From contig JAFKKH010000020.1 in the NCBI GenBank assembly GCA_017305665.1, positions 1 to 64,000 on the forward strand: a stretch of DNA of 64,000 nt, in the 5' to 3' direction. The stretch's first letter is position 1. Each line of letters opens with the position of its first letter. Made by a program: the position numbers and the translations under genes. Below, piece after piece: positions 1 to 7,351 of this stretch. The notes beneath the pieces were generated by a model. It was given only the letters and a program-made list of their open reading frames with translations, was not told the origin of the DNA and did not search any database. Origin of the DNA: Hyphomicrobiales bacterium (lineage in GTDB: Bacteria > Pseudomonadota > Alphaproteobacteria > Rhizobiales > Xanthobacteraceae).

Positions 1-1929
1 CATGGCGCCGGCAATCTCGGTCGTGTCGAGGAAGGTCTGCAGGATATCCTGCGTCATCTGGAACGGCAGCAGGCCGGCCTCGCGGCCTTGAGTGAAGCCG
101 GACCACGCGCCATCGGTCCTTCGATGGACAGCGACATCGTCGACGCGATTAAGCGCGAACTCTCGGAGATGCGCTTCAACCAGTCGGAAACCACGCGCCA
201 TACCCAGGATTCACTGGAGGTCGTGCACAACACGCTCGGGCATGTCGTCGACCGGCTGGCGATGATCGAGGGTGACCTGCGCGCGGTCCGTTCCGCGCCT
301 GCCCCGGCCGCACCGCCGCGCCCCGCCATGCCGCAGCAGCCGGCGATCTCGCCAAGGCCCGAATTGCCGAATCCCGTCCTGCTGCAGACCGCGGCCGCGC
401 CGTCGTTCGCACCGGCCGCGGCGCCTGCTCCGCAGCGCACGATCGGCGACGTCCTGCTTCAGAAAGATACATTCAGCCCCGATCACGGCGCACCGCCGAC
501 GACGCCACGACCGCAGCAGCCGTCACAAGCAGCGATCAATCCGGAGCTGCCGCCCGATCATCCGCTGGAGCCTGGCACACGGCCGCCGGGACGCGGCGCA
601 TCGCCGTCGGAACGCATCGCAGCCTCCGAAAGCGCGCTCGGCGACATCGCCGGCGCAGCGCGCGAGCAAACCAGCTCCTCCAGCTTCATCGCCGCGGCGC
701 GCCGCGCCGCGCAGGCGGCTGCGGCCTCGGCGCAGTCGCCCGACAAACCCGGACGCTCCAAGGTCGCGATCGAAACGCCGCGTCCCGCGGGTAGCGCCGG
801 GTCGAACATCACTTCAAAGATCCGTTCGCTGCTGGTCGGCGCGAGCGTGGTGGTGATCGTGCTCGGCAGCTTCAAATTTGCGATGTCATTGTTCGACGGC
901 AGCGCTTCCCCCATGGCCGTCAGCCAGACCAGCCGCGCCGTGCCGCCCGCGACAAAATCTCCCGCCGACACGAAGGCTAAACCGGCGACACCGGCGCCGG
1001 CTTCGGCCATGCCCTCCATGACCTCGCCGACGCCGATCAATCAGCAGTCGATGAATGCACCATCGGCTCCCGCGAGCGCGCCAGCCGAAGCAGAGCCAGC
1101 GGCTGCCTCCGCCACCCAGCCGGAAACGGCATCGGCCGATATCACCGGCACGATCCCGGATGTGCCCGCAGCTCTCCCGGACGGGCACGCCTTTGCGACC
1201 GTCGCGATTCCACCCTCCGAAAAACTTCCCGACAGTATCGGCGGACCTCTGCTGCGCACCGCCGCGCTCCATGGCGACGCCACCGCGGCCTATGAAATCG
1301 GCCTCCGCTATGCCGAAGGCAAAGGCGTAGCCGCCAACTACGGCGAAGCCGCGAAATGGTACGATCGCGCCGCTCAGGCCGGTGTCGTGCCCGCCATGTT
1401 CCGGCTCGGGACCCTGAACGAGAAGGGCCTCGGCGTCAGCAAGAACATCGATGCCGCGCGGCGCTATTACATGCAGGCGGCAGAAGGGGGGAACGCCAAA
1501 GCCATGCACAACCTCGCGGTGCTCGATGCTGACGGCGGCGGCAAGGGCCCGAACTACAAGAGCGCCGCACACTGGTTCCGCAAGGCGGCCGAGCGCGGCA
1601 TCGCCGACAGCCAGTTCAATCTCGGTATCCTCTATGCCCGCGGCATCGGCGTCGAACAGAACCTTGCGGAATCCTACAAGTGGTTCAGCCTGGCGGCCGC
1701 TCAGGGCGATGCGGACTCCGGCCGCAAGCGCGACGACGTGGCCAAGCGCCTCGACCCGCAGTCGCTGGCTGCAGCCAAGCTCGCGATCCAGACATTCTCG
1801 CCTGAGCGCCAGCCCGACGACGCCGTCAAGGTCGCAAGCCCCGCCGGCGGATGGGATGCCGCGCCTGCGAAGCCTGCGGCAAAAACCTCGGCGGCGAGGC
1901 ACGGTGCGACCAAACGCGCCGCACGTTAA
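1..1929 (+). CDS. Sel1-repeat envelope protein, PodJ-like, 5' end outside window
   Basis: The reading frame is open from the first base, so the N-terminus lies upstream; 642 residues are visible. The first part is charged and probably helical. A long Pro/Ala-rich linker follows, then one hydrophobic membrane segment near residues 280-300, another Pro/Ala/Thr-rich stretch, and four Sel1-type repeats around residues 415-580 (typical cores: GLRYAEGKGV, GILYARGIGV). Proteins of this shape in rhizobia are annotated as peptidoglycan-binding or PodJ-type polar localization factors, with the Sel1 repeats in the periplasm. That role is inferred from architecture. The stop is TAA at 1927-1929; nothing is recognisable in the next 190 bases. 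Confidence 0.8.
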   Translation, partial: HGAGNLGRVEEGLQDILRHLERQQAGLAALSEAGPRAIGPSMDSDIVDAIKRELSEMRFNQSETTRHTQDSLEVVHNTLGHVVDRLAMIEGDLRAVRSAPAPAAPPRPAMPQQPAISPRPELPNPVLLQTAAAPSFAPAAAPAPQRTIGDVLLQKDTFSPDHGAPPTTPRPQQPSQAAINPELPPDHPLEPGTRPPGRGASPSERIAASESALGDIAGAAREQTSSSSFIAAARRAAQAAAASAQSPDKPGRSKVAIETPRPAGSAGSNITSKIRSLLVGASVVVIVLGSFKFAMSLFDGSASPMAVSQTSRAVPPATKSPADTKAKPATPAPASAMPSMTSPTPINQQSMNAPSAPASAPAEAEPAAASATQPETASADITGTIPDVPAALPDGHAFATVAIPPSEKLPDSIGGPLLRTAALHGDATAAYEIGLRYAEGKGVAANYGEAAKWYDRAAQAGVVPAMFRLGTLNEKGLGVSKNIDAARRYYMQAAEGGNAKAMHNLAVLDADGGGKGPNYKSAAHWFRKAAERGIADSQFNLGILYARGIGVEQNLAESYKWFSLAAAQGDADSGRKRDDVAKRLDPQSLAAAKLAIQTFSPERQPDDAVKVASPAGGWDAAPAKPAAKTSAARHGATKRAAR

Positions 1930-2122
1930 TCTGAATTATTCACCAACTTCGCACGTGAGCGGCGCGCCGGGTGGAAAAGCCGGCCCGTTCTGAATTCTTT
2001 CATCCCGTCAGCGCACGATTTCGGCTATGCAGGGATACGGTGCGATCCGGCACCGCTGCAGAGAAAACCCATCGCCGCGTGCATTTTCGGCCTGTCCGCG
2101 GCGCAATCCGAAGCGGACGCGC

Positions 2123-3049
2123 GTGCAGCTCTATCTCCCGATCGCCGATATTCCGGTCAACGTGTTCCTCATTCTGGCGATGGGCGCGGCGGTCGGCTTC
2201 GTGTCGGGAATGTTCGGCATCGGCGGCGGCTTCCTGATGACGCCGCTCCTGATCTTCGTCGGGATCGCGCCCGCGGTTGCGGTGGCGTCGGTTGCGAGCC
2301 ATATCGCAGCCTCCTCCTTTTCCGGCGCACTGTCCTATTGGCGCAAGCGCGCGATCGATCCGATGCTCGCGCTCATCCTGCTGAGCGGAGGCATCGTCGG
2401 GACCACGCTCGGGGTCTGGACCTTCACGCTGCTGCGCTCCCTGGGCCAGCTCGATCTGATGATCGCGCTGTCGTATGTGGTGCTGCTGACGAGCGTCGGC
2501 GCAGCAATGTTCTGGGAAGGCCTGCGCGCCATGCTGCGGGCCCGGGGCGGCAATCCCGTCCCGCTGCGACGTTCCGGCAGCCATGGCTGGATTCACGGAC
2601 TGCCGCTCAAGGTCCGGTTCAAGCGCTCCAAGATCTATCTGTCAGCTATCCCGGTCGTCGTCATCGGCCTGATCATCGGCTTCATCGGCGCGATCATGGG
2701 CATTGGCGGCGGCTTCATCCTTGTTCCAATGCTGATCTACGTGTTGCGCGTGCCGACGGCGACCGTGATCGGTACCTCCATGGTGCTCACTCTCGTCACC
2801 ATGACGTTCGCGACCATGCTGCACGCCGTGACGAATCATCTCGTCGATGTCGTGCTGGCGCTGATCCTGATGACCGGAGGCGTGACCGGCGCGCAATTCG
2901 GCGCGCGCGCAGGTCAACGCATCCGCGGCGACCACCTGCGCCTGCTGCTCGGACTCCTGATTCTGGCGGTCGGCGTGCGTTTCGCTATCGAACTCGGCAT
3001 CCGCCCCACCGATCTCTACACCGTCCGCGAAACCACGGGGGGCGTATGA
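2123..3049 (+). CDS. TSUP-family sulfite/anion exporter (TauE/SafE)
   Basis: A 308-residue inner-membrane protein with about eight hydrophobic segments. The two TSUP half-repeats each carry the signature glycine loop, GMFGIGGGF near the start and AIMGIGGGF in the second half, each followed by a proline-containing helix. TSUP proteins export sulfite, sulfonates or related organic anions. I chose the GTG at 2123 because the protein then starts MQLYLPIADIPVN, matching relatives; the longer open frame from 2027 adds a basic non-homologous stretch. The stop overlaps the next gene's start in an ATGA junction, so the pair is almost surely co-translated. Confidence 0.9.
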   Translation: MQLYLPIADIPVNVFLILAMGAAVGFVSGMFGIGGGFLMTPLLIFVGIAPAVAVASVASHIAASSFSGALSYWRKRAIDPMLALILLSGGIVGTTLGVWTFTLLRSLGQLDLMIALSYVVLLTSVGAAMFWEGLRAMLRARGGNPVPLRRSGSHGWIHGLPLKVRFKRSKIYLSAIPVVVIGLIIGFIGAIMGIGGGFILVPMLIYVLRVPTATVIGTSMVLTLVTMTFATMLHAVTNHLVDVVLALILMTGGVTGAQFGARAGQRIRGDHLRLLLGLLILAVGVRFAIELGIRPTDLYTVRETTGGV

Positions 3050-3837
3050 GCGCACGCGCACCAAGACTGGCGATCGGGCTGGCGCTCATGTTTTGCGCGC
3101 CCTTCCTCGCCGAGGATGCGCGGGCCGAGCGTCTGATCGTGTCCGTCTCGAACCATCGTGTCACGGTAACGCCGAACTACTCCGGTGAGGAACTGGTGCT
3201 GTTCGGCTCGGTCGAGCGGGACAGCAACGCGCCGCTGCCGCGCACCGGTTACGACCTCGTCGTGACCGTGAGCGGCCCGCGTATCGACATGGTGACGCGC
3301 CGCAAGGAGCGCCGGTTCGGCATCTGGGTGAACACCGATTCACGGCAGTTCCTGAAAGTCCCTGCCTACCTCGCGGCTTTCAGCAACCGCCCGCTGGACA
3401 AGATCGCCGCGGTCGACGTGCTGCGACGGCAGCAGCTCGGACTGAAAAATGTGCTGCTGACCCAGCGCGTCGGCACCGACTATGCGGACGTGGTGGCAAG
3501 CGATCCGTTCCGCAGCGCTTTCATCCGGCTGCGCAACGAGCAAGGCCTGTATCGCGAGAACACCTCCGCGGTGACATTCCTGACGCCGACCCTGTTCCGC
3601 ACCAGCATTCCGTTGCCGGCCGAGGTGCCGATCGGCACCTACCACATCGGAATCAAACTGCTCGCCGACGGCGCACTGGTAACGAAGACCGACACCGCGT
3701 TCGAAATCGTCAAGGTCGGCTTCGAGCAGTTCGTCGCGACCGCTGCGCGCCAGCACAGCATCTTCTACGGGATCGCGACGGCGTGCATGGCGCTGATGAC
3801 CGGATGGATGGCGTCGATCGTCTTCCGCAAGGATTAG
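3046..3837 (+). CDS. TIGR02186-family membrane-anchored periplasmic protein
   Basis: 263 residues. A signal peptide (about 1-27, ending near EDARAERL) is followed by a soluble domain with an Ig-like beta pattern, and a single membrane helix close to the C-terminus (about 235-257) before a short basic tail. This is the family commonly called TIGR02186, nearly always encoded directly after a TSUP exporter in alphaproteobacteria, as here with a 4-base overlap. The function is not established. The context suggests an accessory or substrate-handling partner of the exporter on the periplasmic side. Confidence 0.85.
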   Translation: MSARAPRLAIGLALMFCAPFLAEDARAERLIVSVSNHRVTVTPNYSGEELVLFGSVERDSNAPLPRTGYDLVVTVSGPRIDMVTRRKERRFGIWVNTDSRQFLKVPAYLAAFSNRPLDKIAAVDVLRRQQLGLKNVLLTQRVGTDYADVVASDPFRSAFIRLRNEQGLYRENTSAVTFLTPTLFRTSIPLPAEVPIGTYHIGIKLLADGALVTKTDTAFEIVKVGFEQFVATAARQHSIFYGIATACMALMTGWMASIVFRKD

Positions 3838-3853
3838 CAGGCCACTTCCGCGA

Positions 3854-4633
3854 TCAGGCGGGCATCGCGATGTCGGTCGCCACGCCCGGCTCGAGCAGCT
3901 TCAGCCGCGCGCCAAACCCAAGCGTGTCGAACGAGACCTTCAGATCGTTGCCATCCTGCCTGAAATGTTTCCAGCCGTCGTGATGCACCGGCACGATCAC
4001 CGCATCCGGAAACGCACGTGCGGTTTCGATCGTATCGTTGGTGTCCATTGTCAGATGGAACGGTCCACGGGTCTGCGCCGCACCCGCGAACGGCAGCACC
4101 ACGCCGGCCTTGAAGCGCCGCGCCACGTCTGCAACCCCGTCGAACCAGACCGTATCGCCGGTGATGTAGACCGGACGGAATCCCGGATCGGTCGAGGTCA
4201 GCACGAAGCCGATCACATCGCCAGACAGCGGCTCGATGCCGGCGGGGCCGTGACGTGCGGGCGTCGCCGTGATCGTCAATCCACTGCCGTCAGGTTTGGT
4301 CAGCTCCGTGCTGGCCCAGGGCACAAGGCCCTCGGCATGGCCGCCGAGCCGTTTTGCGCCCGCGACCGTGGTCAGCACCCGGCTTGCCGTTTTCAGAAAA
4401 TCACGACCGGAATTGTCGAGGTTGTCCGAGTGCTGATCGTGGCTAAGCAGCACGGCATCGACCGACCCGATGCGATCGGCGCCGATCGCAGGCGACGACA
4501 GCTTTTCGAGCGTTACATGCGGCAGCTTGTATTCGCCGGGCGCGTCGAAGGTCGGGTCGGTCAGCAGGCGGAAGCCGCCGACTTCGATCAGGGCGGTCGG
4601 GCCACCAATGAGGGTGATACGAAGGGTTGTCAT
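3854..4633 (-). CDS. MBL-fold metal-dependent hydrolase, UlaG-like
   Basis: 259 residues with the N-terminal beta-strand pattern and metal site of the UlaG-like branch of metallo-beta-lactamase-fold hydrolases. The first metal motif reads SHDQHSDNLD, where the usual HxHxDH has Asn for the last His; N at this place is common in this branch. Later metal-binding candidates are ARHGP, the TGDT loop and a C-terminal VHHDGW. The substrate is unknown. The start ATG at 4633 has an AGGAGA Shine-Dalgarno that overlaps the stop codon of the upstream EamA gene, so the two are translationally coupled. Confidence 0.85.
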   Translation of the reverse strand: MTTLRITLIGGPTALIEVGGFRLLTDPTFDAPGEYKLPHVTLEKLSSPAIGADRIGSVDAVLLSHDQHSDNLDNSGRDFLKTASRVLTTVAGAKRLGGHAEGLVPWASTELTKPDGSGLTITATPARHGPAGIEPLSGDVIGFVLTSTDPGFRPVYITGDTVWFDGVADVARRFKAGVVLPFAGAAQTRGPFHLTMDTNDTIETARAFPDAVIVPVHHDGWKHFRQDGNDLKVSFDTLGFGARLKLLEPGVATDIAMPA

Positions 4634-4642
4634 GGTTGTCTC

Positions 4643-5581
4643 CTAGCTTGCGCGCTGTGCTGCGGCCGCAGCCGGACGGGTGACGAGCCAGATACCGAGC
4701 GCGACCGGAATGATGCCGAGCAGATCGCGGACCGCGACGTGTTCGCCGAGCACCATCCAGGCGAACAGCATGCCAAGCGGCGGCATCAGGAAGTGATAGG
4801 CACTCGCCACCGTCGCACCGCAGGTCTTCAGCAGATGAAACCACAGCAGGTAGGCGAGGATCGAACCGCCGAGCACAAGGAAGGCGAAGGCGCCGAGCAA
4901 CTGCAGATTCGGCACGATGTCGTGCACCGAGGCGAACGTGAGCGCGAACGGCGTCACGGCCAGCCCTCCGGCGAGATTCTGGACACCATTGCCGAGCCAG
5001 AGGTCACCCTTCGGTGCGAGCAGCTTGAACAGAATGGTGCCGGCAACGATCGAGGCCAGCGACGCCAGCGTGAACATGATGCCGTGCAAGCTGTCGGTTC
5101 CGACCGCGATGCGATGCCAGACGATCAATGCGACGCCGATGATGCCCAACAGAAGACCCATGACCTTGCGCCACGTCAGCGTTTCGCCAAGGAACATCGC
5201 AGCCAGCATGGCCGTAAAGATCGGATTGGCACTGACGATCAAGCCGCCGAGTCCGGCAGAGACCGTCTGCAGACCGGTGTAGCCAAGACCAAGATAGAGC
5301 GCGTTGTTGGCGATGCCCAACACGGCGAACACCCCGACGTCCCGCCACGAGAGCGACCATTCATCGCGACGCAGCGCCGAGATGCCGAGGATCAGAAGCC
5401 CGGCGAGCAGGAAGCGACCCGCAAGCAGGATCAGTGGCGGGCAATAGGTGACGCCGGTCTTGCCGGCGACGAAGGCGAAGCTCCACAGCAGACAAAACAC
5501 GCCGATGGCGAGCGGCAGCGTGTTGAAGGCGGGCCGGGACGCGATAACCGGCGAAACAGCCGATGGTGACAGGGTGGACAT
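4643..5581 (-). CDS. EamA-family (DMT) drug/metabolite transporter
   Basis: 312 residues with ten predicted membrane helices forming two EamA repeats; the small-residue-rich loop near VSANPIFTAMLAA is typical. Such proteins usually export amino acids or other small metabolites through the inner membrane. I place the start at the ATG at 5581, which has AGGAGA seven bases upstream, rather than 21 bases further out. It is transcribed away from the LysR gene at 5667 and shares an 85-base intergenic region with it, the classic layout for a LysR-controlled exporter. The MBL hydrolase follows in the same operon. Confidence 0.88.
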   Translation of the reverse strand: MSTLSPSAVSPVIASRPAFNTLPLAIGVFCLLWSFAFVAGKTGVTYCPPLILLAGRFLLAGLLILGISALRRDEWSLSWRDVGVFAVLGIANNALYLGLGYTGLQTVSAGLGGLIVSANPIFTAMLAAMFLGETLTWRKVMGLLLGIIGVALIVWHRIAVGTDSLHGIMFTLASLASIVAGTILFKLLAPKGDLWLGNGVQNLAGGLAVTPFALTFASVHDIVPNLQLLGAFAFLVLGGSILAYLLWFHLLKTCGATVASAYHFLMPPLGMLFAWMVLGEHVAVRDLLGIIPVALGIWLVTRPAAAAAQRAS

Positions 5582-5666
5582 GGCAAATCTCCTCTGCCCC
5601 ATGATCTAGGAGCCCACCTTGCTATTAGGAAATTAAATGATAAAATCATCATCAGTGGATTCTTGA

Positions 5667-6542
5667 ATGGTGAGCGTCATGCTCGATCTCGACCTGCTCC
5701 GCAGCTTCGTCTCCGTCGTCGATGCCGGCGGCTTCACCCGCGCGGGCGAGCGCGTCCATCGTACCCAGTCGACCGTGAGCCAGCAGATCAAGCGGCTGGA
5801 AGATGATTTCGGGCGGCCCCTGCTCAACCGCATCGGCAAGAAGGTGGTCCCGACCGAGGACGGTGAGCGGCTGCTGGCCTATGCGCGGCGGCTGCTGGCG
5901 CTCGCGGAAGAAACCCGTGACGTGCTGGCGCGGCCGAAGGGCGAGGGCGTGGTGCGGCTGGGCATTCCCGAGGACTTCGCGGCCTATCGATTGACCGAAT
6001 TGCTGGCGAGTTTCATGCGGTCGCGCCCTGGCTTGCGGCTCGACGTTCGTGCCGATCAGAGCGCGTATCTGCGCCGCGACCTTGAACGCGGCGAACTCGA
6101 TCTTGCGCTGCTCAAACGGCCGGCAGGCGAGAAGGGTGGCATCAGCGTGTGGCCGGAGCGCGTCCATTGGGTGATGAGCAAAACCCACCCCCTCAACCCG
6201 GCCACGCATTCCGTCCCGTTGATTGGCTTTCCGCCGGGATGCCTGTACCGGGCCGGCGCTATTCACGCCATCGAAAGCGCGGGCCGCGCCTGGCACATGG
6301 CCTACACCAGTTCGAGTCTCGCAGGTATCCAGGCCGCGGTTGCCGCCGGCCTTGGTTTAAGCATTCTCTCGGAGATCGCGATTCAGCCGGAGCATCGCGT
6401 TCTGACCGCGAAAGACGGTTTTGCCCCGATCGACAAAACCGAAGTGGCGCTGGTCGCGGCACCGGAGGCGAGCCCGGCCACGCTGCGCGTTGCCGATCTG
6501 CTGGCCGACTTCTGCAATACGGTGCAAGCGAAGGCGGCTTGA
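5667..6542 (+). CDS. LysR-family transcriptional regulator
   Basis: 291 residues. The N-terminal winged helix-turn-helix (about residues 5-64) contains DLLRSFVSVVDAGGFTRAG and a recognition helix around TQSTVSQQIKRLE, followed by a periplasmic-binding-like effector domain. It is divergent from the EamA transporter and MBL hydrolase operon and likely controls it and itself from the AT-rich 85-base gap (5582-5666). An effector cannot be told from the sequence. Confidence 0.9.
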   Translation: MVSVMLDLDLLRSFVSVVDAGGFTRAGERVHRTQSTVSQQIKRLEDDFGRPLLNRIGKKVVPTEDGERLLAYARRLLALAEETRDVLARPKGEGVVRLGIPEDFAAYRLTELLASFMRSRPGLRLDVRADQSAYLRRDLERGELDLALLKRPAGEKGGISVWPERVHWVMSKTHPLNPATHSVPLIGFPPGCLYRAGAIHAIESAGRAWHMAYTSSSLAGIQAAVAAGLGLSILSEIAIQPEHRVLTAKDGFAPIDKTEVALVAAPEASPATLRVADLLADFCNTVQAKAA

Positions 6543-6546
6543 TCGA

Positions 6547-7287
6547 TCAGTAGCAGCGCGACGCCGCGATCGCGTGCATCCGGCTGTCGCCGAGCACATG
6601 CGCGATAAAGTCGGTCGCGAAGATCTTCGCGAAGGCGCGATCGCGAATGCTCAGACCACCGGCATAGGCGCCGAACGCGGGCATGATTGCGCGCGCCCCA
6701 TCACTGGCGAAGCAACGCCGCTCCATGGAACGGCCGCGCGTCGAAACCCGCGCCTTGGGATGCAAGTGCCCCGCGATCTCGCCAGCAGTGCCGGTTGGCT
6801 CATGGCGGAACACGATCCCGCCGATCGCCACCTCGCTCGCGACAGCGCCGCCGAGATCGGACGGCAGCGCCGGATCGTGATTGCCTGCGATCCAGATCCA
6901 GTCGCGACGGATCTGCAAGGTGGACAGCGCCTCACGATCCGGTTCAGACAATCGCTCATGGGCATCGCGATCGTGAAAGCTGTCGCCGAGCGCGATCACG
7001 GTGCGTGGATCATAATGCGCGACAACAGCGGCGAGACGGCTCAGCGTCGCCACCGTGTCGTAGGGCGGCAGCAGCACGCCACGGGTGGCGAAGCTCGAGC
7101 CCTTTTCCAGATGCAGGTCGGACACAACCAGCAGGCGCTCCTGTTCCCAGAACAGCGCGCCAGATAAATCGGCAAGAAATTCGACCGCGCCCACGCACAT
7201 GGCCTGCCGCAGCGGAACGTCGTTGATGGCCAACACGCTCAAGAGATGATCCGAATCGGAAAGAGGCTCGTCCCTTCCATAGATCAT
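6547..7287 (-). CDS. pdeM: Ligase-associated DNA damage response phosphoesterase PdeM
   Basis: 246 residues of the calcineurin-like metallophosphoesterase fold. Metal motifs occur in order: SDLHLEKG (DxH), GDSFHD, AGNHD and GHLHP. The segment from FWEQERLLVVSDLHLEKGSS matches the TIGR04123 (PdeM) branch, a partner of the Lhr-type helicase upstream on the same strand. The ATG at 7287 keeps the gene clear of the helicase end (64-base gap); a GTG or ATG nearer the metal domain is possible because the first 30 residues look non-conserved. PdeM, the helicase, exonuclease and ligase form the ligase-associated repair set, here split in two loci. Confidence 0.87.
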   Translation of the reverse strand: MIYGRDEPLSDSDHLLSVLAINDVPLRQAMCVGAVEFLADLSGALFWEQERLLVVSDLHLEKGSSFATRGVLLPPYDTVATLSRLAAVVAHYDPRTVIALGDSFHDRDAHERLSEPDREALSTLQIRRDWIWIAGNHDPALPSDLGGAVASEVAIGGIVFRHEPTGTAGEIAGHLHPKARVSTRGRSMERRCFASDGARAIMPAFGAYAGGLSIRDRAFAKIFATDFIAHVLGDSRMHAIAASRCY

Positions 7288-7351
7288 GCGAATACTCTTC
7301 CGAAAAGAGCGGATATCCGCGGAACGCGGCGAATAGGAACTCGCGGTCGCA